DNA of 64,000 nt from Variovorax sp. EL159 (GTDB lineage Bacteria > Pseudomonadota > Gammaproteobacteria > Burkholderiales > Burkholderiaceae_C), in contig NZ_FMUJ01000002.1 in assembly GCF_900100965.1 (NCBI RefSeq), positions 245,869-309,868 of the forward strand. The letters run 5' to 3'. A model generated the notes under the pieces. That model made no database searches. It was not told the DNA's origin and was given only the letters and a program-made list of their open reading frames with translations. The stretch's first letter is position 1, and each line of letters begins with the position of its first letter. The position numbers and the translations under genes were made by a program. Positions 9,797 to 19,394 of this stretch are shown in pieces.

Positions 9797-10354
9797 ATGG
9801 CTACACCATCGTCCCCTTTTTCTTTTCTCGGCGACCTTTTCAATCGCATCGGCGAACGTCTCCAGCCTCCGGGCTGGGCGGTCCACGAGATCCAGCACCG
9901 CGCGGTCCTGTTCCTGAACCACGTGCTGCAGCAGGAGCCCGAGGCCCAGCAGCGGCTGCTGCGCCAGCAGGGGCGGGTGGTTCGCTTTCAGTGGCGCTTC
10001 GTGACGATGGAACTGGTGGCCACGCCAGCCGGCCTGCTCGACCTGGCCCCTGAAGGTTCGGTCCCCGAACTCACCCTGACCGTGACCGACGAATCCCCCT
10101 TCGACCTGGCCCGCGCCACGCTGCGCGGCGACAAGCCTTCCGTGCAGATCGTCGGCGACGTGCAATTGGCCGCCGAGGTCAACTGGCTGGTCGACCACGT
10201 GCGCTGGGATGTCGAGGACGACCTTGCGCGCCTGATCGGCGATGTGCCCGCGCACACCATCGGCAGCGGCGTGCGGCGCGTCGTGGGCGCGCTGCGGCAG
10301 TTTGTCGGCGACCGTACGGCGCGCGCCGGCGGCTCGGCGGGCAACGCCGAATGA
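9797..10354 (+). CDS. ubiJ: Ubiquinone biosynthesis accessory factor UbiJ (SCP2 domain)
   Basis: This lipid-binding accessory protein of the aerobic ubiquinone complex has 185 residues from ATG 9797, or 188 from ATG 9788. The N-terminal half is an SCP2 sterol-carrier-type domain, seen in [16 protein letters not shown] and in repeated beta-strand phrases such as [22 protein letters not shown]. In E. coli UbiJ binds the lipid intermediates and partners UbiK. I prefer the second ATG because a GATAAT box overlaps the first one. The stop overlaps ubiB by four bases (ATGA), so the two are coupled. Confidence 0.82.
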   Translation: MATPSSPFSFLGDLFNRIGERLQPPGWAVHEIQHRAVLFLNHVLQQEPEAQQRLLRQQGRVVRFQWRFVTMELVATPAGLLDLAPEGSVPELTLTVTDESPFDLARATLRGDKPSVQIVGDVQLAAEVNWLVDHVRWDVEDDLARLIGDVPAHTIGSGVRRVVGALRQFVGDRTARAGGSAGNAE

Positions 10355-11916
10355 GGCGCTTCTACCGCGGCCTGTTCATCGTCTGGGTCGCGCTGCGCTA
10401 CGGCCTCGACGAGCTGGTGCTCTCGAGCTTCCAGAAGCCCTGGCTGCGCGTGGTCACGCGCGTCGTCTCGTTCGGGCGCAACCTCGATGCACCACGCGGC
10501 CAGCGGCTGCGCGAAGCCCTCGAACGGCTCGGCCCCATCTTCGTGAAGTTCGGCCAGGTGCTGTCGACTCGGCGCGACCTGCTGCCCCCCGATATCGCCG
10601 ACGAGCTCGCCTTTCTGCAGGACCGCGTGCCGCCGTTCCCGTCGTCGGTGGCCATCGCGACCATCGAGCGCGCATTCCGCCGTCCGGTGGGCGACGTCTT
10701 CGTGCAGTTCGACGAAACCCCGATTGCCAGCGCATCGATTGCGCAGGTGCACTTCGCGACCATCCGCACCAACCAGGGCGAGTTGCGCGACGTCGCGGTC
10801 AAGGTGCTGCGGCACAACATGCGCGGCGTGATCGAGAAAGACCTGGCGCTGATGGCCATGATGGCCGGCTGGCTCGAGAACCTGTCGGCCGACGGCAAGC
10901 GCCTGAAGCCGCGCGAGGTGGTCGGCGAGTTCGACAAGTACCTGCACGACGAGCTCGACCTCGTGCGCGAGGCGGCCAACGCGGCGCAACTGCGCCGCAA
11001 CATGGCGTCGCTCGATCTGGTGCTCATCCCCGAGATGTTCTGGGACTTCTGCCACCCCGAAGTCATCGTGATGGAGCGCATGAACGGCGTGCCTATCGCG
11101 CAGATGGACCGCCTGCGCGCTGCCGGCGTCGACATTCCCAAGCTGGCGCGCGACGGCGTCACGATCTTCTTCACGCAGGTGTTCCGCGACGGCTTCTTCC
11201 ACGCCGACATGCACCCCGGCAACATCCAGGTGAGCCTGGAGCCCGAGACCTTCGGGCGCTACATCTCGCTGGACTTCGGCATCATCGGCACGCTGACCGA
11301 GTCGGACAAGGAGTACCTCGCGCAGAACTTCGTGGCCTTCTTCCGGCGCGACTACAAGCGCGTGGCCGAGCTGCACCTCGAAAGCGGCTGGGTGCCCGTG
11401 GGCACGCGCATCGACGAGCTGGAGGCCGCGATCCGCACCGTCTGCGAGCCGTACTTCGACCGGCCCCTGAAGGAAATTTCGCTCGGCATGGTGCTGATGC
11501 GTCTCTTCCAGACCTCGCGCCGCTTTCACGTCGAGATCCAGCCGCAGCTGGTGCTGCTGCAGAAGACCCTGCTCAACATCGAGGGCCTGGGCCGCAACAT
11601 CGACCCCGAGCTCGATCTCTGGGCCACGGCCAAGCCCTTCCTCGAGAAGTGGATGGTCGACCAGATCGGCCCCAAGAAGCTGTTCCAGCAGCTCAAGGCC
11701 GAGGCACCGCGCTACGCCAAGCTGCTGCCGCAATTGCCGCGCCTGTTGCACGATTTCCTTGAAAATCGCCCCGCGGACAACCGCCGCGAATTGCTCGAAC
11801 TGCTGGCCGAGCAAAAACGCACCAACCGGCTGCTGCAGGCCATCGTCTACGGTGGCATAGGTTTTGTATTGGGTTTGCTCGCCATGCAGTTGCTGGTGCG
11901 CGTGCGCCTCTTCTGA
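10351..11916 (+). CDS. ubiB: Ubiquinone biosynthesis protein UbiB (ABC1/ADCK atypical kinase)
   Basis: This is a membrane-anchored atypical kinase/ATPase required for ubiquinone synthesis. It has 521 residues. The family-defining KxGQ motif is KFGQ at 66-69, followed by [15 protein letters not shown]. The nucleotide-binding lysine lies in VAVKVLRH, and the metal-binding Asp-Phe-Gly is at 308-310. The C-terminus carries a hydrophobic anchor ([20 protein letters not shown]). It is coupled to ubiJ by a 4-base overlap and ends 47 bases before potF. Confidence 0.95.
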   Translation: MRRFYRGLFIVWVALRYGLDELVLSSFQKPWLRVVTRVVSFGRNLDAPRGQRLREALERLGPIFVKFGQVLSTRRDLLPPDIADELAFLQDRVPPFPSSVAIATIERAFRRPVGDVFVQFDETPIASASIAQVHFATIRTNQGELRDVAVKVLRHNMRGVIEKDLALMAMMAGWLENLSADGKRLKPREVVGEFDKYLHDELDLVREAANAAQLRRNMASLDLVLIPEMFWDFCHPEVIVMERMNGVPIAQMDRLRAAGVDIPKLARDGVTIFFTQVFRDGFFHADMHPGNIQVSLEPETFGRYISLDFGIIGTLTESDKEYLAQNFVAFFRRDYKRVAELHLESGWVPVGTRIDELEAAIRTVCEPYFDRPLKEISLGMVLMRLFQTSRRFHVEIQPQLVLLQKTLLNIEGLGRNIDPELDLWATAKPFLEKWMVDQIGPKKLFQQLKAEAPRYAKLLPQLPRLLHDFLENRPADNRRELLELLAEQKRTNRLLQAIVYGGIGFVLGLLAMQLLVRVRLF

Positions 11917-11963
11917 CTGCCAGCCAACCCCTTGCGCCCCATTTTTTCCGGAGGATAAGTCCC

Positions 11964-13091
11964 ATGAAATCGATGTCGCTGCGTCCCGGCCGGGTTCTCG
12001 GTGCGCTTGCCGTTGCCGCCGCCGTGCTGGGCACGGCCGCTGTCCGTGCCGAGGAAGAGAAGGTCCTCAACATCTACAACTGGGGCGACTACATCGCCGC
12101 CGACACCGTCGCGAACTTCGAGAAAGAAACGGGCATCAAGGTCCGCTACGACCTGTTCGACAGCAACGAGGCGCTGCATGCCAAGCTGGTCGCGGGCATG
12201 AGCGGCTACGACATCGTCGTGCCCGGCTCGCACTTCGCCAAGATGCAGATCCAGGCCGGCCTGCTGCAGAAGCTGGACAAGTCGAAGATCCCGAACCTCG
12301 CCAACCTTGATCCGGCGATCCAGGCCCAACTGGCCAAGATGGACCCGGGCAACGACTACATCGTCGACTGGCTCTGGGGCTACACCACGGTGGGCATCAA
12401 CGCCGACAAGGTCAAGGCCGCGCTGGGCAGCATGCCCATGCCCGACAACGCCTGGGACCTGGTCTTCAAGCCCGAGTACGCCTCCAAGCTCAAGGGCTGC
12501 GGCATCTCTTTCCTCGATACGGCTTCCGAGATCCTGCCGATCGCGCTGAAGTACATCGGCAAGGACCCGCGCAGCAAGGACCCGGCCGACTACAAGGCCG
12601 CGGGCGACATGCTCAAGGCCGTGCGGCCCAGCGTGACGCGCTTTTCCGGCTCGGGCTCCGACTACATCGACCAGATGGCCAAGGGCCAGCTCTGCGCGGT
12701 GATCGGCTGGTCGGGCGACATCATGATCGCCAAGGACAAGTCGGCCAAGGCGAAGAATCCGCAGAACCTCGAGGCGCTGGTGCCCAAGAGCGGCGGCCTT
12801 CTGTTCTTCGACACCATGGCCATTCCCAAGGATGCCAAGCATCCGGAGAACGCCTACAAGTGGATCAACTACATCCTGCGGCCCGAGGTGCATGCGTCGC
12901 TCACCAACAAGGTGTTCTATGCCAACCCCAACAAGGCGGCGATGAAGTTCGTCAACCCGGCGCTGGCCAAGGACAAGGCGGTGTTTCCGCCCGAGGCCGC
13001 GCTCGCCGGAATGATTTCGCCGGACACGCCCGACCAGGCCACGCTGCGGCTGATCACGCGCACCTTCACCAACTTCAAGGCCAACCGCTGA
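11964..13091 (+). CDS. potF: Putrescine/polyamine ABC transporter, periplasmic binding protein
   Basis: This 375-residue periplasmic polyamine-binding protein is the first gene of potFGHI. A Sec signal peptide is evident, with a cut probably after TAAVRA near residue 29. The mature protein starts with the spermidine/putrescine-binding hallmark KVLNIYNWGDYIAADT. Further family blocks are YDLFDSNEALHAKL and the tryptophan-containing IVDWLWGYTTVGIN. A GGAGG site 11 bases upstream supports the ATG. Specificity for putrescine over spermidine is inferred from the PotF-like sequence and gene order. Confidence 0.88.
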   Translation: MKSMSLRPGRVLGALAVAAAVLGTAAVRAEEEKVLNIYNWGDYIAADTVANFEKETGIKVRYDLFDSNEALHAKLVAGMSGYDIVVPGSHFAKMQIQAGLLQKLDKSKIPNLANLDPAIQAQLAKMDPGNDYIVDWLWGYTTVGINADKVKAALGSMPMPDNAWDLVFKPEYASKLKGCGISFLDTASEILPIALKYIGKDPRSKDPADYKAAGDMLKAVRPSVTRFSGSGSDYIDQMAKGQLCAVIGWSGDIMIAKDKSAKAKNPQNLEALVPKSGGLLFFDTMAIPKDAKHPENAYKWINYILRPEVHASLTNKVFYANPNKAAMKFVNPALAKDKAVFPPEAALAGMISPDTPDQATLRLITRTFTNFKANR

Positions 13092-13110
13092 CCGCGCCGA
13101 TAGAGTCGTT

Positions 13111-14211
13111 ATGAGTGTTCCCAACGAGGCAGGCGCCTTCCTGCGCATCGAGGCCGTCACCAAGGATTTCGGTGACTTTCGCGCCGTCAACGAAGTCAGC
13201 CTGGACGTGGCGCGCGGCGAGATCTTCGCCTTGCTCGGTTCGTCGGGCTGCGGCAAGAGCACCTTGCTGCGCATGCTGGCGGGCTTCGAGCTGCCTTCGT
13301 CGGGGCGCGTGGTGCTCGACGGCAACGACCTCGCGGGCCTGCCGCCGTACAAGCGGCCGGTGAACATGATGTTCCAGTCGTACGCGCTGTTTCCGCATCT
13401 CACGGTCTGGGACAACATCGCCTTCGGCCTGCGCCGCGACAAGCTGCCCAAGGCCGAGATCGCCGCCCGCGTCGACGAGATGCTGCGCCTGGTGCAGCTC
13501 ACCACTTTCGCCAAGCGCAAGCCGCACCAGCTCTCGGGCGGGCAGCAGCAGCGCGTGGCGCTGGCGCGCAGCCTGGCCAAGCGACCCAAGCTGCTGCTGC
13601 TCGACGAGCCGCTGGGCGCGCTCGACAAGAAGCTGCGCGAAGCCACGCAGATCGAGTTGGTCAACATCATCCGGCAGGTCGGCGTGACCTGCGTGATGGT
13701 CACGCACGACCAGGAAGAGGCCATGACCATGGCCTCGCGCATCGCCGTCATGAGCGAAGGCCGCTTCCTGCAGGTCGGTGCGCCGGCCGACGTGTACGAA
13801 ACCCCGGCCACGCGCTTCGTTGCCGACTTCATCGGCAACGTCAACCTCATGGAGGGCAGCGTGGTGGCGGACGAGGCAGACCACGTCGACATCCAGTGCG
13901 CTGACGTGCTGCACCGCGTCGGCCACGGGATCACCGGCTACGAAGGGCAGACCGTCACGGTGGCGGTGCGGCCCGAGAAGATCCACCTGAGCCCCAGCGA
14001 ACCCGAGGGCACGCACAACAAGGTGCGGGGCACCGTCGAGGCCTCGTCCTATTTCGGCCTCTACACCGTCTACCACCTGCGGCTGGCAAGCGGCGGCGTG
14101 CTGAAGGTCAACGTCGAGAACGAGACCCGCCACCGCGACGGCCTGCCCGAGCAGGGCGATGCCGTCTGGGCCCATTGGCTGCCGACCTCGCAGGTCGTGC
14201 TGACGCAGTGA
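13111..14211 (+). CDS. potG: Putrescine ABC transporter ATP-binding protein
   Basis: This 366-residue ATPase powers the PotFGHI importer. Walker A is GSSGCGKST at 43-51, the ABC signature is LSGGQQQR, and Walker B is LLLLDEPLGALD, followed by the H-loop MVTHDQEEAMTMA. A C-terminal TOBE-type regulatory domain (about 280-366) matches the CUT1/Pot ATPase length. It begins 19 bases after potF and its TGA overlaps a GTG start of potH. Confidence 0.92.
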   Translation: MSVPNEAGAFLRIEAVTKDFGDFRAVNEVSLDVARGEIFALLGSSGCGKSTLLRMLAGFELPSSGRVVLDGNDLAGLPPYKRPVNMMFQSYALFPHLTVWDNIAFGLRRDKLPKAEIAARVDEMLRLVQLTTFAKRKPHQLSGGQQQRVALARSLAKRPKLLLLDEPLGALDKKLREATQIELVNIIRQVGVTCVMVTHDQEEAMTMASRIAVMSEGRFLQVGAPADVYETPATRFVADFIGNVNLMEGSVVADEADHVDIQCADVLHRVGHGITGYEGQTVTVAVRPEKIHLSPSEPEGTHNKVRGTVEASSYFGLYTVYHLRLASGGVLKVNVENETRHRDGLPEQGDAVWAHWLPTSQVVLTQ

Positions 14212-15179
14212 GCAAGGGGGCGTCCGTGGCTTCCGCCACCGCCGGCCAGGACCGGCCCCGCCGCCTGCAGGGGCGGCAGCTCGTGATCGGCGTGCCCTAC
14301 CTGTGGCTGCTGGTCTTCTTCCTGCTGCCTTTCCTGATCGTCCTGCGCATCAGCTTCTCGGAGATGGATGGCGCAAAGATCAGCGACCTGATCGGCTGGG
14401 CCGACCAGCAGCTGACGCTCACGCTGAAGCTGCAGAACTACATCACGCTGTTCCAGGACGACCTGTACTTTGCGACCTACGGCTACTCGCTGATCTACGC
14501 GGCGGTCACGACCCTGATCTGCCTGTGCATCGGCTACCCGTTTGCCTACTTCATGGCCCGCGCCAGGGCGAGCCTGCAGCCGCTGCTGCTGATGGGCGTG
14601 ATGCTGCCGTTCTGGACCAGCTTCCTGCTGCGCGTCTACGCCTGGAAGGGCTTGCTCGATGCGCAGACCGGCTGGGTCGGGCAGGCGCTGGCGTACCTGC
14701 ATGTCGACCGAGTGCTGTTGCCACTGGGCCTCATTCCCTCGGCCGGGCAGTTCATGTACAGCCCGTTCTCGCTGGTGCTGGGCATGGTCTACACCTACCT
14801 GCCGTTCATGGTGCTGCCGCTGTACGCCACGCTTTCCAAGATGGACCTGCGGCTGCTCGAGGCGGCGCAGGATCTCGGCGCGACGGCCTGGCAGGCCTTC
14901 TGGCGCGTCACCGTGCCGCTGTCGCGCAGCGGCATCGTCGCGGGCGCCATGCTGGTCTTCATTCCCTGCGTGGGCGAGTACGTCATTCCCGAACTGCTGG
15001 GCGGCCCGCAGACGCTGATGATCGGCCGCGTGTTGTGGGACGAGTTCTTCTCCAACAACGACTGGCCGATGGCCTCCAGCGTGGCCGTGGTGATGGTGCT
15101 GCTCATCATCGTGCCGCTGGCGCTGCTCAACAGCAGCCAGGCGAAAGCCAAGGCCAGGTCGAAGGGGGAGGCCGCATGA
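14208..15179 (+). CDS. potH: Putrescine ABC transporter permease PotH
   Basis: This inner-membrane permease has 323 residues from the GTG at 14208, chosen because it overlaps the potG stop as GTGA; an in-frame ATG at 14175 lies inside potG. About six transmembrane helices are visible, beginning with LWLLVFFLLPFLIVL. The cytoplasmic EAA loop that docks on the ATPase is EAAQDLGATAWQAFWRVTVP. The C-terminus is basic. It overlaps potI by four bases (ATGA). Confidence 0.9.
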   Translation: MSKGASVASATAGQDRPRRLQGRQLVIGVPYLWLLVFFLLPFLIVLRISFSEMDGAKISDLIGWADQQLTLTLKLQNYITLFQDDLYFATYGYSLIYAAVTTLICLCIGYPFAYFMARARASLQPLLLMGVMLPFWTSFLLRVYAWKGLLDAQTGWVGQALAYLHVDRVLLPLGLIPSAGQFMYSPFSLVLGMVYTYLPFMVLPLYATLSKMDLRLLEAAQDLGATAWQAFWRVTVPLSRSGIVAGAMLVFIPCVGEYVIPELLGGPQTLMIGRVLWDEFFSNNDWPMASSVAVVMVLLIIVPLALLNSSQAKAKARSKGEAA

Positions 15180-16018
15180 TCGCCACGCCAGCCGCCCGCT
15201 GGACCAGCCGCATCTGGCTGTTGCTGGGCTTTGCGTTCCTCTATCTCCCGATCGTTGCGCTGATCGTCTTCAGCTTCACCGATTCGCCGGTGCCCAATGT
15301 CTGGGCCGGCTTCAGCCTGCGCTGGTACCACAAGCTGGTCGGCGACGACGAGATCCGCGAGGGCCTGTTCGTGTCGCTGCGCATCGCGGCGGGCACCGCC
15401 ACAGGCGCCGTCCTGCTGGGAACCCTGGCCGCCTTCGCGCTGGAGCGCTTTCCCCGGTTCCGGGGGCGCACGGCCTTTGCAGGCATGGTCAACGCGCCTT
15501 TGGTGATGCCCGAAGTCATCGTCGGGCTGTCGCTGCTGCTGATGCTGGTGTCGGCCCAGCGCGTGTTCGGCTTCCCGGAGCGAGGGCTCACAACCATCTG
15601 GCTCGGGCACATGCTGGTCGGCATGGCCTATGCCACGGTGGTGATCGGCGCCCGCCTGCGCGATCTCAACCCGCAGTACGAAGAGGCGGCGCAAGACCTG
15701 GGCGCCCGTCCGCTGCAGGTGTTCTTTTTGGTGACGCTGCCGATGATTGCGGAGTCTCTGCTGGCGGCCTGGCTGCTGAGCTTCACGCTTTCGCTCGACG
15801 ACGTGGTGATGTCGGCCTTCCTGTCGGGGCCCGGCTCGACCACCCTGCCGCTCGTCATCTTCTCGCGCGCCCGGCTGGGGCTCGACCCGACGGTCAATGC
15901 CCTGGCCACGGTGGTGATCGTGCTGGCGGCGATCTTCGTGGTGGCCTCCAGCTACCTGATCGCCGCGCGGGAGCGGCGCCGGTACAGGGAGGGGCAGGCG
16001 GCTCTGGGCGCAGGCTAG
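15176..16018 (+). CDS. potI: Putrescine ABC transporter permease PotI
   Basis: This 280-residue second permease pairs with PotH. It has about six transmembrane helices, starting with IWLLLGFAFLYLPIVALIVF. The EAA loop reads EEAAQDLGARPLQVFFLVTLP. The phrase SFTLSLDDVVMSAFLSGPG is a PotI/PotC hallmark. It is the last gene of the potFGHI operon, and a TATAAT box and a hairpin with a T-run follow it. Confidence 0.92.
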   Translation: MIATPAARWTSRIWLLLGFAFLYLPIVALIVFSFTDSPVPNVWAGFSLRWYHKLVGDDEIREGLFVSLRIAAGTATGAVLLGTLAAFALERFPRFRGRTAFAGMVNAPLVMPEVIVGLSLLLMLVSAQRVFGFPERGLTTIWLGHMLVGMAYATVVIGARLRDLNPQYEEAAQDLGARPLQVFFLVTLPMIAESLLAAWLLSFTLSLDDVVMSAFLSGPGSTTLPLVIFSRARLGLDPTVNALATVVIVLAAIFVVASSYLIAARERRRYREGQAALGAG

Positions 16019-16031
16019 GGCCTCTCGCGCC

Positions 16032-16037
16032 TATAAT
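16032..16037 (+). promoter_or_regulatory. Perfect -10 box (TATAAT) before fmdB
   Basis: This is a consensus -10 hexamer 50 bases before the fmdB start. No matching -35 box is clear. It could drive fmdB-DUF502-aspS and genes beyond. Confidence 0.5.
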
Positions 16038-16050
16038 CGAGGGCTTTGCG

Positions 16051-16073
16051 AGCGGCAGCTGCGCCGCTTTTTT
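16051..16073 (+). terminator. Intrinsic terminator or attenuator in the fmdB leader
   Basis: AGCGGC (16051-16056) pairs with GCCGCT (16063-16068) across a six-base loop and runs straight into five T residues. It lies between the TATAAT box and the fmdB ATG. It can end potFGHI transcription and may also attenuate transcripts starting at the TATAAT box. Confidence 0.65.
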
Positions 16074-16086
16074 GATCCCAATCTCC

Positions 16087-16425
16087 ATGCCCATCTACGC
16101 CTACAAGTGCAGCGCCTGCGGCTTTGCCAAAGACGCCTTGCAAAAGATGTCCGATGCGCCCCTGACGGTGTGTCCGGCGTGTGGCGCGAGCGCGTTCGAA
16201 AAACAGGTCACGGCCGCCGGCTTCCAGCTCAAGGGCTCGGGCTGGTACGTGACCGACTTCCGTGAAGGCGGCGGCAAGAAGGCCGAGACCGCCACGGCAC
16301 CCGTTGCCAGCGACGGCGCCAAGTCCGCCGAGTCTTCCTCTTCCTCCGCCGCTGCGCCGAGCCCCGCTCCGGCGCCCGCGGCACCGGCTCCCGCGCCGGC
16401 CGCTGCCGCCAAGAGCGGCGACTGA
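16087..16425 (+). CDS. FmdB family zinc-ribbon protein
   Basis: This 112-residue small regulatory-type protein starts MPIYAYKC, the standard FmdB opening. It has a zinc ribbon formed by Cys8, Cys11, Cys29 and Cys32. After residue 60 it becomes an Ala/Pro/Ser-rich low-complexity tail, common in Burkholderiales members. The molecular role is unknown; the family is named after a putative regulator of methylotroph formamidase. I chose the ATG at 16087 over an in-frame ATG at 16072, which lies inside the hairpin T-run. It is followed by DUF502 nine bases later. Confidence 0.85.
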   Translation: MPIYAYKCSACGFAKDALQKMSDAPLTVCPACGASAFEKQVTAAGFQLKGSGWYVTDFREGGGKKAETATAPVASDGAKSAESSSSSAAAPSPAPAPAAPAPAPAAAAKSGD

Positions 16426-16434
16426 TCGACCGCC

Positions 16435-17067
16435 ATGCTCGCCCTGCGCAAATGGTTGCTGTCCGGCTTGCTGGTCATCGTGCCGCTGGTCATCACGCTC
16501 GGCGTGCTGAACTGGATCATCGGTACGCTCGACCAGACGCTGTGGCTGCTGCCCGAGCAGTGGCAGGTCTGGCTCAGCGACCACCGGGTGCGCGGCCTGG
16601 GCGTGCTGCTCACGCTGGCCATCCTGCTGGTGGTGGGCGCCACCGCCAGCAATTTCGTCGGCAAACGCCTGCTCGGCTGGGGCGACGCCGTGGTGCGGCG
16701 CATTCCGGTCGTGCGCTCGATCTACTCCAGCGTCAAGCAGGTGTCGGACACGCTGTTCTCCGAGAACGGCAATGCCTTCCGCACCGCGGTGCTGATCCAG
16801 TGGCCGCGCGAAAACGTCTGGACCATCGCCTTCGTGACCGGCGCGCCCGGCAATGAAGTCGCGGAACACCTCGGCGGCGAAGAATTCCTCAGCGTCTACG
16901 TGCCGACCACGCCCAATCCCACGGGCGGCTACTTCGTGATGCTCAAGCGCAGCGACTGCATCGAACTGAAGATGAGCGTGGACGAAGCGCTCAAGTACAT
17001 CGTCTCGATGGGGGTGGTCGTTCCGGGCGGCCCCACCACGGTGGCAACCAAGCCATCCAACTCATAA
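16435..17067 (+). CDS. DUF502 family membrane protein
   Basis: This 210-residue protein has two N-terminal transmembrane segments ([19 protein letters not shown] near 5-23 and [19 protein letters not shown] near 57-75). Family phrases follow: [32 protein letters not shown], and a C-terminal segment ending in ALKYIVSMG. The function is unknown. In Betaproteobacteria it regularly sits between fmdB and aspS, as here. The spacing suggests co-transcription. Confidence 0.88.
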   Translation: MLALRKWLLSGLLVIVPLVITLGVLNWIIGTLDQTLWLLPEQWQVWLSDHRVRGLGVLLTLAILLVVGATASNFVGKRLLGWGDAVVRRIPVVRSIYSSVKQVSDTLFSENGNAFRTAVLIQWPRENVWTIAFVTGAPGNEVAEHLGGEEFLSVYVPTTPNPTGGYFVMLKRSDCIELKMSVDEALKYIVSMGVVVPGGPTTVATKPSNS

Positions 17068-17104
17068 AAACGAACGCGCCCGAACGGCGCCGGAATTGAT
17101 CCCT

Positions 17105-18913
17105 ATGGCCATGCGTACTCACTATTGCGGTCTTGTGACCGAAGCCCTGTTGGGCCAGACCGTTACCCTCTGCGGCTGGGTCAACCGTCGCCGCGACCAC
17201 GGCGGCGTGATCTTCATCGACGTGCGTGACCGCGAAGGTTATGTGCAGGTGGTGTGCGACCCCGATCGCGCCTCCACCTTCGGCGTGGCCGAAAACCTGC
17301 GCAACGAGTTCTGCGTGCAGATCACGGGCCTGGTGCGCGCGCGCCCCGAAGGCACGACCAACGACAGCCTCAAGAGCGGCAAGATCGAAGTGCTGTGCCA
17401 CGAGCTGAAGGTGCTGAACCCTTCGGTCACGCCTCCGTTCCTGCTGGACGACGACAACCTGTCGGAAACCACCCGCCTCACGCACCGCGTGCTCGACCTG
17501 CGCCGCCCGGCCATGCAGCGCAACATGATGCTGCGCTACAAGGTGACGATGGAAACGCGCAAGTTCCTCGACGCCAATGGCTTCATCGACATCGAAACCC
17601 CGATGCTCGGCAAGTCCACGCCTGAAGGCGCGCGCGACTACCTCGTGCCCAGCCGCGTGCACGACGGCAGCTTCTTCGCGCTGCCGCAGTCGCCCCAGCT
17701 CTTCAAGCAGCTGCTGATGGTGGCCGGCTATGACCGCTACTACCAGATCGTGAAGTGCTTCCGCGACGAAGACCTGCGCGCCGACCGCCAGCCTGAATTC
17801 ACGCAGATCGACATCGAGACCTCGTTCCTCGCCGAAGAAGAGATCCGCGAGATGTTCGAAGGCATGATCCGCAACGTCTTCCGCAACGCCGCGGGCATCG
17901 ACCTTCCGGTGTTCCCAACGATGACGTACGGCGACGCCATGTTCAAGTACGGCTCCGACAAGCCCGACCTGCGCGTGAAGCTCGAATTCACCGAACTGAC
18001 CGAGCTGATGAAGCGCGTCGAGTTCAAGGTGTTCTCGAACGCCGCCACCATGGTGGGCGGCCGCGTCGTGGCGCTGCGTGTGCCTGGCGGCGGTGCCGAA
18101 GGCGGCCTGTCGCGCGGCGAAATCGACGCTTATCAAGAGTTCGTCAAGATCTACGGCGCCAAGGGCCTGGCCTACATCAAGGTCAACGACGCCGCTGCCG
18201 GCCGCGAAGGCCTGCAAAGCCCGATCGTCAAGAACCTGGACGACAACACGCTGGCCGAGATCATCGCCCGCACGGGTGCCCGCAACGGCGACATCCTGTT
18301 CTTCGGCGCCGACAAGGAAAAGATCGTCAACGACGCCATCGGCGCGCTGCGCATCAAGATCGGCCACAGCCCCTTCGGCAAGAAGAGCGGCCTGTTCGAC
18401 GACCGCTGGGCGCCGCTCTGGGTGGTCGACTTCCCGATGTTCGAGTTCGACGAGGAAGGCCAGCGCTGGAGCGCCGTGCACCACCCGTTCACTGCACCGA
18501 AGGACGGCCATGAAGACCTCATGGACACCGCCCCCGAGAAGTGCATCGCCAAGGCCTACGACATGGTGCTCAACGGCATCGAGATGGGCGGCGGTTCGGT
18601 GCGTATCCACCGCGAGGAAGTGCAGAGCAAGGTGTTCCGCGCGCTGAAGATCAGCGCCGAAGACGCACAGCTCAAGTTCGGCTTTTTGCTGGACGCGCTG
18701 CAGTACGGCGCACCGCCGCACGGCGGCATCGCCATCGGCCTGGACCGCCTCGTGATGCTCATGACCGGCGCCGAGTCGATCCGCGACGTGATCGCCTTCC
18801 CCAAGACCCAGCGCGCGCAGGACCTGCTGACGCAGGCGCCGAGCCCGGTCGACGAGAAGCAGCTGCGCGAACTGCACATCAAGCTGCGCAACACGCCTCA
18901 AGCTGCCGCCTGA
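17105..18913 (+). CDS. aspS: Aspartyl-tRNA synthetase
   Basis: This 602-residue class II synthetase charges tRNA with aspartate. The N-terminal OB-fold anticodon domain contains [18 protein letters not shown]. The catalytic core has motif 2 ([18 protein letters not shown]) and motif 3 ([27 protein letters not shown]). The inserted GAD domain and the length fit the bacterial enzyme. In bacteria that use the GatCAB amidotransferase this enzyme is often non-discriminating (Asp/Asn); that is inference here. The ATG at 17105 (MAMRTHYCG) is the likely start. Confidence 0.96.
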   Translation: MAMRTHYCGLVTEALLGQTVTLCGWVNRRRDHGGVIFIDVRDREGYVQVVCDPDRASTFGVAENLRNEFCVQITGLVRARPEGTTNDSLKSGKIEVLCHELKVLNPSVTPPFLLDDDNLSETTRLTHRVLDLRRPAMQRNMMLRYKVTMETRKFLDANGFIDIETPMLGKSTPEGARDYLVPSRVHDGSFFALPQSPQLFKQLLMVAGYDRYYQIVKCFRDEDLRADRQPEFTQIDIETSFLAEEEIREMFEGMIRNVFRNAAGIDLPVFPTMTYGDAMFKYGSDKPDLRVKLEFTELTELMKRVEFKVFSNAATMVGGRVVALRVPGGGAEGGLSRGEIDAYQEFVKIYGAKGLAYIKVNDAAAGREGLQSPIVKNLDDNTLAEIIARTGARNGDILFFGADKEKIVNDAIGALRIKIGHSPFGKKSGLFDDRWAPLWVVDFPMFEFDEEGQRWSAVHHPFTAPKDGHEDLMDTAPEKCIAKAYDMVLNGIEMGGGSVRIHREEVQSKVFRALKISAEDAQLKFGFLLDALQYGAPPHGGIAIGLDRLVMLMTGAESIRDVIAFPKTQRAQDLLTQAPSPVDEKQLRELHIKLRNTPQAAA

Positions 18914-18920
18914 TGCCGTC

Positions 18921-19394
18921 ATGACGACAGGCGCCCGGCCCTGGAAGATCCCGGAGTCGGTGCTTGTCGTGATCCACACGCCGGCGCTCGACGTGCTGCT
19001 GATCCGGCGCGCCGACGCTGCCGGGTTCTGGCAGTCGGTCACCGGCAGCAGGGACACCGCCGACGAACCCTTCGCGCTCACGGCGGCGCGCGAGGTGGCA
19101 GAAGAAACCGGCATCCAGTGCGGCCAGGGCAGTGCGCTCGCGTCGCAACTGGTCGACTGGCAGCTGAGCAACATCTACGAGATCTACCCGCGCTGGCGTG
19201 TCCGCTATGCACCGGGCGTCACGCACAACACCGAGCACCTGTTCGGCCTGTGCGTGCCCGAGCGGCTCGAGCCCACGCTCGATCCGCGCGAGCACACCGA
19301 CTGGCAGTGGCTGCCGTACCACGAAGCGGCCGACGCCTGCTTTTCCCCGTCGAACGCCGAAGCCATTCTGTTGCTGCCAGAATTTGCGCGATGA
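18921..19394 (+). CDS. nudB: Dihydroneopterin triphosphate diphosphatase (Nudix)
   Basis: This 157-residue Nudix hydrolase removes pyrophosphate from dihydroneopterin triphosphate, the second step of folate synthesis. The Nudix box is present with Glu49, Arg57-Glu58, Glu61-Glu62 and Gly64 (REVAEETG). The leading glycine is Gly42, one residue further from Glu49 than in the textbook motif, which I believe is usual in this subfamily. It follows aspS by seven bases. Its pathway partner folE is 0.9 kb downstream. Its stop overlaps the next gene (ATGA). Confidence 0.85.
   Translation: MTTGARPWKIPESVLVVIHTPALDVLLIRRADAAGFWQSVTGSRDTADEPFALTAAREVAEETGIQCGQGSALASQLVDWQLSNIYEIYPRWRVRYAPGVTHNTEHLFGLCVPERLEPTLDPREHTDWQWLPYHEAADACFSPSNAEAILLLPEFAR

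Noticed and set aside
9988..11814. A 608-codon minus-strand open frame across ubiJ-ubiB
   Set aside because: Composition is that of an antisense shadow, and the plus-strand UbiB motifs are intact.
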